Assembly: GCF_001570425.1 (NCBI RefSeq) | Contig: NZ_BCSX01000010.1 | Location: 1-36,804, forward strand | DNA from: Mycolicibacterium brisbanense | GTDB taxonomy: Bacteria; Actinomycetota; Actinomycetes; Mycobacteriales; Mycobacteriaceae | Length of the DNA stretch: 36,804 nt | Reading direction: 5' to 3' | Shown: in pieces, positions 1 through 6,829 of the stretch | Numbering within the stretch: the first letter of the stretch is position 1 | Layout: every line of letters starts with the position of its first letter | Notes under the pieces: model-generated | The model's input: the letters and a program-made list of their open reading frames with translations, nothing else | The model's database searches: none | Told to the model about the DNA's origin: nothing | Made by a program: the position numbers and the translations under genes

Positions 1-11
1 ACCAGCCATGC

Positions 12-494
12 GTGTCATCGTCCCTTCTCGGCCCGACCTCGGGCCACAGGACTCTAAAACAGGCTGGTCTCAATCACGGGGAACACGCCAGGATCGTCGT
101 GGGTATCGGTCGAAATCACCGGCCCCCGGAGGACGAGGCGCAGTGGTGGCGTCTTGAGGTGCCTGGCAGCGAGGACGTTGTCGAGGAAACCGACGAATCC
201 CTTGGTACGTGGACGTTCCCGGACGGCTACGAAGAAGATCTGTGGCCCAGCACTTTCATGATAACGAGGGTGCCAGCGCCGGGCCTGCCACCGATGATGT
301 CACTCATTGATCCGCCCAAGTGCTGGCATGTCGACGTGCTGATGGTCGGCCGCCCGACCCCAAATGAACGATGGGAAGAATTGACACAACCCGGTCAGCA
401 CGTGAATCCGGACCGAAGTAGGCCCGCGACGCCCGACGAACAAGCCGCCGATGATAAACGCGTACTCGAGATTCGGGAGCGCACAGGAAACTAA
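12..494 (+). CDS. Hypothetical protein, 5' end uncertain
   Basis: An open frame of 160 codons from a GTG at 12. The frame is already open at position 3, so the true start may lie outside the window. I do not recognise a family. The protein is acidic in the middle (a stretch rich in E and D around residues 45-75) and has a hydrophobic, Met/Pro-rich segment around residues 80-105. It ends in a charged, probably disordered tail. Base composition in this frame looks coding, and no competing frame is convincing. It lies upstream of the resolvase region and is presumably island cargo of unknown role. Confidence 0.5.
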   Translation: MSSSLLGPTSGHRTLKQAGLNHGEHARIVVGIGRNHRPPEDEAQWWRLEVPGSEDVVEETDESLGTWTFPDGYEEDLWPSTFMITRVPAPGLPPMMSLIDPPKCWHVDVLMVGRPTPNERWEELTQPGQHVNPDRSRPATPDEQAADDKRVLEIRERTGN

Positions 495-657
495 TCGGCC
501 GAGACACGACAGTTAGGACGGGGCAAGGGACGCGCCGTGAGGCCCGACTAGGGCAGCCCTGCGAGCGTCCCGTGGTCACGGGTTTACACGTACGGCCGCT
601 GCGATCCTTTTCGGTCAATCCGAAGCCAACCAACATCAAATTAGATGTCCGTCGGTA

Positions 658-786
658 TCTCAGAACTAAAGAACTGAGACACCCTGACTGGGATCACTTG
701 CACGAGACGAAATGCCAGCTCGAATCGTCTCAGAAGCTGTTTCAAAACAAACGTCTCATATTGACGTGTTATGAGACTTCTGAGAC
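658..786. promoter_or_regulatory. res-like repeat region upstream of serine resolvase
   Basis: Within the 301-bp gene-free stretch 495-795, variants of the word TCTCAG/CTGAGA recur in both orientations. TCTCAG (658-663) pairs with CTGAGA (674-679). GTCTCAGAAG (727-736) pairs perfectly with CTTCTGAGAC (777-786). GTCTCAT (753-759) pairs with ATGAGAC (771-777). The repeats end 10 bases before the resolvase ATG. Tn3-type resolvases bind three inverted-repeat subsites placed just upstream of their own gene, and this layout fits a res site that also serves as an autoregulatory operator. The rest of the stretch holds only a separate palindrome, CCCGTGGTCACGGG, at 569-582. Calling it res is inference from repeat layout and position. 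Confidence 0.6.
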
Positions 787-795
787 ACTTGTAGC

Positions 796-1386
796 ATGGC
801 CATTACCACCGCAGCCGCTGCCACTGGAACAGTCCTCGGCTACGCCCGTGTGAGTACTGGGCACCAGTCACTCGACCAGCAAGTCGATGCGCTGACCGGT
901 GCGGGAGTCGATACGGCTCGCGTCTACTCTGACAAGCTGTCAGGTACCTCGACCCGGGAGCAGCGCCCCGGCCTGGCAGCGCTGTTGGACTACGCCCGGG
1001 AAGCCGACACCATCGTTGTGGTTGGCATCGACCGTCTGGGCCGCAACGCTGCTGAGGTCATGTCCACCATCCGCGAGCTGGGTGAGCGCGGAATCGTGCT
1101 GCGGTCATTACGTGAGGGTATTGACACGTCTAACGCTGCGGGCCGGATGGTGGCAGGTGTCCTCGCCAGCCTGGCCGAACTCGAGCTGGAACTCGGTCGG
1201 GAGCGTCGGGCAGCGGCTCGCGAGGCTCGGCGTGCACGTGGGCAGGCAATTGGCCGGCCCAAGGCGCTGGATGCGTCGAAAGCTGCTCTGGCGCGGCGCA
1301 TGCACGCGGGTGGTGAGTCCGCCAACACTATTGCCACCACACTTGGAGTGAGCCGCGCCACCGTCTACCGCATGATTGCGGAATAG
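796..1386 (+). CDS. Serine recombinase, resolvase/invertase family
   Basis: A 196-residue small serine recombinase, the usual size for Tn3-type resolvases and Pin/Gin invertases. The catalytic motif YARVST gives Ser20, with Arg18 beside it. The conserved active-site block IDRLGRN is at residues 78-84 (Asp79, Arg80, Arg83). A long E-helix follows, and the C-terminal helix-turn-helix (about residues 165-195) ends in SRATVYRMI. Such enzymes cut both strands through a phosphoserine link to resolve cointegrates or multimers, or to invert DNA. The ATG at 796 follows the repeat region directly. No strong Shine-Dalgarno sequence is seen. A role in resolving circular or tandem copies of the island is inference. 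An invertase role is less likely because no flanking inverted coding segment is visible. Confidence 0.9.
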   Translation: MAITTAAAATGTVLGYARVSTGHQSLDQQVDALTGAGVDTARVYSDKLSGTSTREQRPGLAALLDYAREADTIVVVGIDRLGRNAAEVMSTIRELGERGIVLRSLREGIDTSNAAGRMVAGVLASLAELELELGRERRAAAREARRARGQAIGRPKALDASKAALARRMHAGGESANTIATTLGVSRATVYRMIAE

Positions 1387-1420
1387 GTTGGATGAAGTAC
1401 GCGATCTTCGCTGCCGTCAG

Positions 1421-2218
1421 TTAGCTATTCTCATCTACCCATTCATTCATGCCCATGTGAATTACATCGCCGGTAAACACTATACCGCCGATCTCGTAGT
1501 CGACGCTTCGCGTCAACAAACTTTTGTTATGATCATTTAGGTTGCACTCAAAATCGGGTCCAACCCAAATTGGCTTGCCGGACCAGCCGCGACTGGCCTT
1601 ATGCGCAAGGTGGGCGGCTCGATTAACGACATCCCCCATATAAATCACATCGTTGATCCCGCTGCCGCTATATCCGGCCTGGATCATTAATACACGCCCG
1701 TAATCAACCCCTATCCCAAGTTTGATCGGCGAAATTTCCTTCTTCGACAATCGGTGATTGAGCAACTTGTTTAGGGTGTTAGCGGTATATGCGATCTCAA
1801 AAACGTCATCGATGTCCCTCGGCCTAGGTGTGTTGTATACCGCCCACACGCAATCGCCGACGATGTTTACTTCCCGGACGTAAAGGTCGCTATTGAGGAC
1901 TGCAACCATTTCAGAGATGAATGACCGATATACTTTTGCAAGTGTAGGGCGTTTGTGTTTCTTAGTTAGACCTGACGAATCCCGAATGTCCACGAAAACC
2001 GCTGAACACCACCCGTAGAAGCCATTCGTATACGTAAGCTTGTCGCGACCAGGCAGGTCATCCGTCTCTGTAAACTGCCCGGATGGCTGGTCCAGAATGT
2101 CCTTGATCCGCTTCGAACTCGCGACCCAGTCGTAGGGTTTGTAATTACCGTCCACGAACTGATGAACCTCCTGCGCGGCTTCGCATGCAACAACACTCCC
2201 CAACATCGGGGCTAGCAT
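1421..2218 (-). CDS. pycC: Pycsar-type cyclase PycC (class III nucleotidyl cyclase)
   Basis: A 265-residue soluble, single-domain class III cyclase. Two metal-binding aspartates are visible: Asp77 in FVDIRDSS and Asp122 in GDCVWAVYN. The late motif GDVVNRAAHLA (residues 195-205) supplies Asn199. The segment RPTLAKVYRSFISEMVAVLN (90-109) is the kind seen in Pycsar pyrimidine cyclases rather than in mycobacterial adenylate cyclases, and there is no HAMP, PAS, ATPase or membrane part. In Pycsar, phage infection triggers synthesis of cCMP or cUMP, which switches on a membrane or TIR effector. The divergent neighbour is a Pycsar-type membrane effector, which supports the call. In most class III enzymes an Arg lies four residues after the Asn; here that position is His203, with an Arg at 200. 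ATG at 2218 or 2206 are both possible starts. The nucleotide made cannot be told from sequence alone. Confidence 0.85.
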   Translation of the reverse strand: MLAPMLGSVVACEAAQEVHQFVDGNYKPYDWVASSKRIKDILDQPSGQFTETDDLPGRDKLTYTNGFYGWCSAVFVDIRDSSGLTKKHKRPTLAKVYRSFISEMVAVLNSDLYVREVNIVGDCVWAVYNTPRPRDIDDVFEIAYTANTLNKLLNHRLSKKEISPIKLGIGVDYGRVLMIQAGYSGSGINDVIYMGDVVNRAAHLAHKASRGWSGKPIWVGPDFECNLNDHNKSLLTRSVDYEIGGIVFTGDVIHMGMNEWVDENS

Positions 2219-2219
2219 C

Positions 2220-2229
2220 GCCTAGGCTA
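2220..2229. promoter_or_regulatory. Symmetric bidirectional promoter core between pycC and pycTM
   Basis: The divergent starts are only 17 bases apart. The spacer contains the perfect palindrome GCCTAGGC (2220-2227). On the plus strand TAGGCT (2223-2228) is a TANNNT -10 element that ends 7 bases before the pycTM ATG. On the minus strand TAGCCT (2229-2224) ends 5 bases before the pycC ATG. This spacing would start transcription at or next to each ATG, giving leaderless mRNAs, a common arrangement in mycobacteria. No -35 consensus is evident. The element is inferred from spacing and has not been shown to be active. Confidence 0.5.
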
Positions 2230-2235
2230 CCGAAC

Positions 2236-2802
2236 ATGCCAACGCATTCCAGCTCCGACGACTCAGATTTCGTCGACCCGGTTAACCCGTCGCTGGATGC
2301 CGCCGAAGCATGGAAAGCCGTCAGCCTCGTTAATGACTGGGTCAAGCACGCCGAGACGAAATCCGCAGGTGTTCTCGCAGCATCCGGCGTAGTGGGCGGA
2401 GTTCTCTATAACCTGGTCAAGAGTCGTTCCGACTTTGACTGTTGGATTCGATTTGGCGCTATGACTTGTGGTGTCCTGGCCGTGGCCTCCGCGATATGCG
2501 CTGGTATCGCGCTGTGGCCGCGTTTAGCGCCCAAAGAGCAGCCGACAAGCGTCTTTTACTTCGACCACATCGCGCGACGCCACCCCAATGGTCCCGACGC
2601 CTACATCCAAGAACTCAAAGGGGTCCTGGCGGAACCAGACGAACTCCTTAGCCAGCTAGGGCAGCAGGTATGGGCTAATGCCCGCGTTGCTCGCCACAAG
2701 TACCGTTGGGCAGGTCGCGCTCTCGTAGCACTGCTGGGCGCGACAGCAGCGTTGGCGGTGGTGGCACTCGACCTTGCCGCGCAGTCAACCAGCGTTCGCT
2801 AG
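2236..2802 (+). CDS. pycTM: Pycsar-type membrane effector PycTM
   Basis: A 188-residue membrane protein. A short polar N-terminus is followed by a helix ending VNDWVKHAETKSAG (about residues 33-46), the W..A..K pattern typical of Pycsar/DUF5706-type effectors. Two hydrophobic helices follow (about 45-63 and 72-98), then a cytoplasmic segment with the motif FYFDHIA and a predicted amphipathic part (about 100-155), and a third hydrophobic helix (about 160-182). In known systems the effector senses cCMP or cUMP and damages the inner membrane, stopping phage growth by killing or arresting the cell. ATG 2236 is preferred over the longer in-frame ATG at 2185. The longer version would run back into pycC, whereas 2236 sits 7 bases after a TAGGCT -10 box. 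The usual pairing is co-directional, so divergence is unusual. Confidence 0.85.
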   Translation: MPTHSSSDDSDFVDPVNPSLDAAEAWKAVSLVNDWVKHAETKSAGVLAASGVVGGVLYNLVKSRSDFDCWIRFGAMTCGVLAVASAICAGIALWPRLAPKEQPTSVFYFDHIARRHPNGPDAYIQELKGVLAEPDELLSQLGQQVWANARVARHKYRWAGRALVALLGATAALAVVALDLAAQSTSVR

Positions 2803-2959
2803 CGGAGCCCGATAAGCAACGCCACCGAGGGGGTGGGGGGTGCCCAGAAACACCTTCACGCACCCGCCTCGAACGGCCAGCGTGCTCTCTCTTTCCAGAA
2901 AATACCGCTTGTATCCCGAGTGCGCAGCCGGCGTAGGACACGCACTCGGGTACCGCCAC

Positions 2960-4546
2960 CTACGCCACGCCGCGCAGTGACCACGTACTCCCGTTGCGGC
3001 CACGTGACTCGATGACCGTGATGTCGGGACGGTGCGCCTTGGCCACGCCGAGGTTGCTATTGCTGTAACCGGCAGCACGCCCCGCAGCGTTCACAGCAAA
3101 CGATTCAGCGGTGCTTTCGCCCGCAGCGACCAGTTCCGCGATGTGGTTGTTGAACCACTGTTGGCATGACAGCTTCGTAGTCCCGTTTTTCTGCGACCTG
3201 GCGCTTTCCAACCTTAGGACGGTGCCGCCCACGCCACCCTGGCAAGCTTCGCCATCCTCTTTGACCTGTACAAACGCACCCTGGCGGGAGTCGCCACCCT
3301 GGCGGGTGTCTTTCAATCGGTAGCGCTTGCCGTTCTTCACCGTGACAACCTCGATCACACTGTCGTCGGCTAACTTTTCAATCGCCGCACCGAACAGGGG
3401 ACGCTGCCCACTGGTAAGCCTCGTCCGTAGCTCGCTGTTAGCCATTTCGCCGCCCGCATCGGTCAACCGATCCACGATGGCACGCATGACCGACCGCAGT
3501 CGACCATCCTCGTAACCCTCACGCTCGGTAGCCCTCGCATTGCCGGCTTCCAACGCCCGCTGACGCTTCGCCTCTTCGGCGTACTCGATCAGACTCCGCC
3601 TCGTCTCATCCGAGACCGCCATGACAGCAGCAGACAGACGCCACTCCCGTTCAGTGACTTCGGCGCGCTGATGCATGATCGCCAACAATGCGGCCACCTT
3701 GCAGCGCGTCAACATCGCATGGCCTTCGAGCGGATCACCTTCGCCGCGCATACGGTCACGGAAGCCCTGCTTGATGGACCGTTCTATATCGGGTACGGCT
3801 GAATAATCAATATCGACTACACCGCCGATTCCCGGCCTCCATATCGGCGTGTCCGTCACTAGCGGGTCGGGATCGGAAAATTCCCCGCATTCGATACTCT
3901 GGTCGGTTACGGGCACCCACAGGAACCGTTGCGGGGTACCTCCCGTCGTGTCATTGAATATGACATTCGTGTGGCCCGGTTGCGCGCTCACCGATAGACA
4001 CGCCCTATATGAATGCGCAGCGACAACCCGGCGCGCATCCTTCGTCGCATTCGCCTGACCGAGCTGTTCACCCATCGCCAGACTCTTTATCGTCGGCAGC
4101 AAGATACTCCCCTGAGTACTCGACAATCCGGTCATCGTGTCAATCTCTGGAATATCAAATATGACCGGCTGAATGTCGTCCGTCGGTTCACGCTTGGTAA
4201 ACGTCTCGGCAATACCTTGCCCAGACCCGACCGGCAGCGTGAGAGTATCCGTAGGCCACGCGAGCGCCGCAACCTTCGTCGTATTCCCCTTGCCCGACCC
4301 CGGCGGACCTACGAAGGCACACAGCAGGTTCAAACTAGCTCGATCACCGATTACGCCGGGTAGCTGCACGCATGGGGGGACACTGGCCGCGACCCGCAGC
4401 AACACCCCCGCGAACACCGCCCACGGTGCAGCCATACGTGACCTCGCCCACCCGTGAATCTTTTCTAACTGTTCACTACCGGAGTTCAGAAAGAACTCGT
4501 CCGTCGAAATACTCACATCACTCATTGATTCCCATTCATTTTTCAC
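2960..4546 (-). CDS. Replication-type P-loop ATPase (DUF3987/primase-helicase-like)
   Basis: A 528-residue protein with a nucleotide-binding core. The Walker A-like loop GPPGSGKGN is at residues 80-88; it has Gly87 where Ser/Thr is usual. A Walker B-like strand, VIFDIPEID, is at 128-136. The C-terminal half has a winged-helix-like region (about 350-410), a charged linker with a repeated RQGG/CQGG pattern (about 413-440), and a final small domain ending in a W-S-L-R motif. It resembles the replication or helicase-like proteins of actinobacterial integrative elements. A role in replicating the excised island is inference. It lies downstream of int and xis on the same strand. A GTG at 4546 gives the longest form; the ATG at 4525, preceded by GGGAA, is an alternative start. 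Confidence 0.65.
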   Translation of the reverse strand: MKNEWESMSDVSISTDEFFLNSGSEQLEKIHGWARSRMAAPWAVFAGVLLRVAASVPPCVQLPGVIGDRASLNLLCAFVGPPGSGKGNTTKVAALAWPTDTLTLPVGSGQGIAETFTKREPTDDIQPVIFDIPEIDTMTGLSSTQGSILLPTIKSLAMGEQLGQANATKDARRVVAAHSYRACLSVSAQPGHTNVIFNDTTGGTPQRFLWVPVTDQSIECGEFSDPDPLVTDTPIWRPGIGGVVDIDYSAVPDIERSIKQGFRDRMRGEGDPLEGHAMLTRCKVAALLAIMHQRAEVTEREWRLSAAVMAVSDETRRSLIEYAEEAKRQRALEAGNARATEREGYEDGRLRSVMRAIVDRLTDAGGEMANSELRTRLTSGQRPLFGAAIEKLADDSVIEVVTVKNGKRYRLKDTRQGGDSRQGAFVQVKEDGEACQGGVGGTVLRLESARSQKNGTTKLSCQQWFNNHIAELVAAGESTAESFAVNAAGRAAGYSNSNLGVAKAHRPDITVIESRGRNGSTWSLRGVA

Positions 4547-4596
4547 CGCGATAAGACGCGCGTTAACCGTTGCCTTTAGAGAGAAGCTAAGAGCAG

Positions 4597-4851
4597 TTAA
4601 GCGCTCTTACGCCCCCCACGACCTAACGGTGTAAACACGGGCATGGGCTTAGGTTCACGATTAGCGCTCTGCTCAAATTGGTCATCGAGCCAGGCCAGCA
4701 CATCGGACCGTCGATAACGAACCTTGCCGCACACAACAGCACACGGCGGACCTCCCGGCTTATTCTTGGCGCGGTAGTCCTTGAGGGTGTTTATAGCAAT
4801 ACCGGTCATTGCCGATACTTCGTCATAGCCCATGAGAATGGGAGTCGACAT
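4597..4851 (-). CDS. xis: Excisionase-like helix-turn-helix protein
   Basis: An 84-residue basic protein with an N-terminal winged-helix/MerR-like HTH of the excisionase type: YDEVSAMTGIAINTLKDYR (residues 9-27), followed by the wing containing VRYRRSDVLAWLDDQ (residues 44-58). Such proteins bind next to the attachment site, bend DNA and steer the integrase towards excision; some also act as repressors. It lies between int (upstream) and the replication gene (downstream) on the same strand, the expected layout for an integrative element. The ATG at 4851 is preceded by an inverted repeat at 4883-4901. The C-terminal tail is Arg/Lys/Gly-rich. Confidence 0.8.
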   Translation of the reverse strand: MSTPILMGYDEVSAMTGIAINTLKDYRAKNKPGGPPCAVVCGKVRYRRSDVLAWLDDQFEQSANREPKPMPVFTPLGRGGRKSA

Positions 4852-4882
4852 TAGATGTTTCTTACTGACGATGTCATCCGAT

Positions 4883-4901
4883 GGAACACCCGTTGTGTTC
4901 C
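4883..4901. promoter_or_regulatory. Inverted repeat upstream of xis, possible operator
   Basis: GGAACAC (4883-4889) and GTGTTCC (4895-4901) are perfect inverted arms with a 5-base spacer. The repeat lies 31 bases upstream of the xis start, within the 160-bp gap between int and xis. It could be an operator for the excisionase-like protein or another island repressor. Nothing else in this gap is distinctive. Confidence 0.4.
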
Positions 4902-5011
4902 GTGTGTCGCCAGGCTCGCCGTCCTTAATGGCGAATCGTCTACGTACCTGGTCCGCCCAACGTTACATTTCGATACGTTGAATTCGGAAGCGATTCCCAG
5001 AGAACTCTTAA

Positions 5012-6127
5012 TTACACGGCCAGCATGGCGGCAATGGCGTTCGACGCCACCACATGACTACTCCGGTCCAGGTGTCCGTACCGGTCTACGGTCGTAGTGA
5101 TCGACTCATGGCCCAGGTGCTCCTGAACGGTCTGTAGCGGCACGGGCGGCTGCGCTTGCAACATCCACGACGCGCACGTGTGCCTCATGTCGTGCGGCGT
5201 GGGCGACTTCTCAAGCACCGGCTTATCAGGATTGTTCTTATCCTTAGCCATCGCCTTAGCACGCGACTTATTCCACACGTTCGTGCGCCACGTCGATAGC
5301 CGGATCGGCCCGCCCTGGGTCGTCGTAAACAGCCACTCATGCGAGTAGTCGAGCTGGTCCAGCACGGATTTATCCACACTGATTGTGCGGTTCGATTTCT
5401 TGGTCTTCGGCGCTCCCATGGTGTAGCGGGTGCCGTCTTGCTTCCATGCGCGGGCAATACGCACTGTGCCGTTGACGCGGTCCACATCGGACGGCTTAAG
5501 CGCCGCCGCCTCATTGAAGCGACAACCCGACGCCACCAGGAACTCAACGAACGGTTGGTAGTGCTCCGAGAACGAAGCTTTGAGAATCTGGTACTCAGGC
5601 CCGGTCAGGAACACGGTTTCGCGTTCCTCGGTGCGTGGCAGGCGCACGCCGTCGCACGGGTTGGCGGGCAGGTGCCCGTCCTTGACGGCCTGTTTCAACG
5701 CCCCAGACAGAAAACCGTGCTTGTTCTGCATCGTGCCCGCCTTGGCTCCGTCCGCGTGCATGGTGTTGACCCACGCGGCCACGTCAACACGGGTCAGCTT
5801 GCCCAAAGGCAGCGCGCCGAATACGGGGCTTATGTCATTCCGCAGGTATCGGCGGTAGTCCGTGATGGTCCTGCGTTCGACACCTGACAGGCTGTCAATG
5901 TGTTGCTCTAGATACTCTGTGACCGTCAGGCCCGACATGGGCTGTTCGGTGACCAGGCCAGCGGCCTCACGCGCCTTGTCCGGCCCCACAGCATCGACCA
6001 GCTTGCAGAACCGGCCCGCCTGTTCCTCGTTAGGAAATGACGTGCTGGTCTGCTTGCCGTTGTGCCGGTACAGCACCGCCCAATACGGGGTTCCGTCCTT
6101 GCGTTTGCGCGGTCTTACGGATGCCAT
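5012..6127 (-). CDS. int: Tyrosine recombinase integrase
   Basis: A 371-residue phage-type tyrosine integrase. The N-terminal arm-binding region (about 1-60) contains the strand motif DGTPYWAVLYRHNGKQ. A SAM-like core-binding domain spans about 65-155 and the catalytic domain about 170-365. Catalytic residues are visible: Arg203 in GCRFNEAAAL, a Lys near 241-244 in the beta-hairpin, His312 and Arg315 in HDMRHT, His340 in LGHES, and Tyr350 in DRYGHL. It catalyses integration and excision at att sites. Its start lies 87 bases from the ssrA 3' end, the usual place for an integrase that targets tmRNA. The ATG at 6127 sits 6 bases after a TACTAT -10 element, so the mRNA may be leaderless. Confidence 0.96.
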   Translation of the reverse strand: MASVRPRKRKDGTPYWAVLYRHNGKQTSTSFPNEEQAGRFCKLVDAVGPDKAREAAGLVTEQPMSGLTVTEYLEQHIDSLSGVERRTITDYRRYLRNDISPVFGALPLGKLTRVDVAAWVNTMHADGAKAGTMQNKHGFLSGALKQAVKDGHLPANPCDGVRLPRTEERETVFLTGPEYQILKASFSEHYQPFVEFLVASGCRFNEAAALKPSDVDRVNGTVRIARAWKQDGTRYTMGAPKTKKSNRTISVDKSVLDQLDYSHEWLFTTTQGGPIRLSTWRTNVWNKSRAKAMAKDKNNPDKPVLEKSPTPHDMRHTCASWMLQAQPPVPLQTVQEHLGHESITTTVDRYGHLDRSSHVVASNAIAAMLAV

Positions 6128-6133
6128 GTGGGC

Positions 6134-6179
6134 ATAGTAAACGCCCGCCGTGTTGACGTGATGTTGACGGCGGGCGTTT
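6134..6179 (-). promoter_or_regulatory. Inverted repeat plus int promoter
   Basis: AAACGCCCGCCG (6139-6150) and CGGCGGGCGTTT (6168-6179) are perfect 12-bp inverted arms around a 17-base loop that holds two direct TGTTGACG copies (6151-6158 and 6162-6169). It could terminate ssrA transcription, which runs leftward, although only a short T run follows the stem. The left edge overlaps TACTAT (6139-6134), a -10 element 6 bases before the int ATG, so the repeat also covers the -35 zone of int. The direct repeats could be integrase arm-type sites. These roles are not exclusive and all are inferred. Confidence 0.5.
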
Positions 6180-6213
6180 CCGGTCAGTTTTAGGGCTCTG
6201 ACCTGCTATTTAT

Positions 6214-6240
6214 TTGTGGAGCTGCCGGGAATTGAACCCG
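6214..6240. other. Probable attachment site half at the ssrA 3' end
   Basis: This segment is the T-arm and acceptor end of ssrA and is the junction between chromosome and island. Many tyrosine integrases use the 3' end of ssrA as attB and restore the gene after integration. The three bases after the discriminator A read CAA on the minus strand rather than CCA, so the CCA end would have to be added after transcription. The exact crossover cannot be placed because the other att copy is not in the window. Confidence 0.6.
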
Positions 6241-6582
6241 GGTCCTACGGCATGTCGTCGAGGCTTCTCCGTGCGCAGTTCGCTGTGTCTCTACTCGGAT
6301 CTCTCAGTCACGCGAACAAGCCGAGATGACGATCCCAGTCGCTGTTTGATGTCCCCATGGATTCCGCGACCGAACCCATGGGTGGGTCCCTCTAGCTGAT
6401 GCCAGGGTCCGGGCCGAGGGCGCTCCCGGTCTGACAGACCAGCCGTCGCTTAGGCAGCGAGGGCGTAGTCGCGCTGATTGGAATCGGCGCTTAATTGGTT
6501 GCAACGACGCTTACGGTGGTCTCTTGCCTGCACCGGCACGCTTCCCTTGATTCGATGCGCGAAGTCGAAACCGATCAGCCCC
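6214..6582 (-). ncRNA. ssrA: Transfer-messenger RNA (tmRNA)
   Basis: On the minus strand the RNA begins GGGGCTGATCGG at 6582. It ends with a T-arm of the form GGGTTCAATTCCC and an acceptor strand CAGCTCC that pairs with the 5' GGGGCTG. The tag reading frame runs from 6488 to 6450 and encodes ADSNQRDYALAA followed by TAA, a mycobacterial tag. The length of about 368 nt is typical. With SmpB and alanine, tmRNA rescues ribosomes stalled on broken mRNAs and marks the products for proteolysis. Pseudoknot-forming G/C-rich repeats lie between the tag and the 3' domain. The 3' end abuts the island; see the attachment-site entry for the missing CCA. Confidence 0.97.
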
Positions 6583-6615
6583 TCGCATCCCCGCCGACTT
6601 TCGGCAGGACAGTCA

Positions 6616-6646
6616 ATGGTACGCCATCCCCAACGGCGAACGCCAA
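6616..6646 (-). promoter_or_regulatory. Candidate ssrA promoter
   Basis: On the minus strand TACCAT (6621-6616) fits the TANNNT -10 consensus and TTGGCG (6646-6641) is a fair -35 with a 19-base spacer. It lies 33 bases before the mature tmRNA 5' end, leaving a short leader for 5' processing. The rest of the 247-bp gap between ssrA and smpB shows nothing else I can name. Confidence 0.35.
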
Positions 6647-6829
6647 GCCATTATTCCCGTGATATGGACAACCAATCTCCCGTGATCGCACCCGGCAGAA
6701 CGTGACGCTCAAAGTCCACGAGCGGGCGCAGAATGCCGGCGAAATACGGCGTGTCGGGCAGCAGACACGCACGGTCGCGGTGCAGGTGGTGGCGGTGCAG
6801 GTGGTGGGCCTAGATGGGCCTACACGGTC

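Larger units (their letters stand above)
1..6213. mobile_element. Integrative genomic island in ssrA, left end missing
   Basis: The stretch between the window start and the ssrA 3' end holds integrase, excisionase-like, replication-type P-loop and serine resolvase genes plus a Pycsar-type defence pair. None of these belongs to the syntenic mycobacterial block that starts at ssrA. The cyclase gene and parts of the replication gene are visibly richer in A+T than the chromosome to the right, which suggests transfer. No capsid, terminase, tail or lysis gene is visible, so it looks like a satellite or plasmid-like integrative element rather than a complete prophage. I searched by eye for a second copy of the ssrA 3' sequence and found none, so the left boundary probably lies upstream of position 1. 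Confidence 0.85.

Noticed and set aside
572..853. 93-codon open frame before the resolvase
   Set aside because: It overlaps the res-like repeats and the resolvase start and has no family features.
1..6213. Second copy of the ssrA 3' end marking the left island boundary
   Set aside because: No match to the T-arm sequence was found by eye on either strand left of the integrase; the boundary is probably outside the window.
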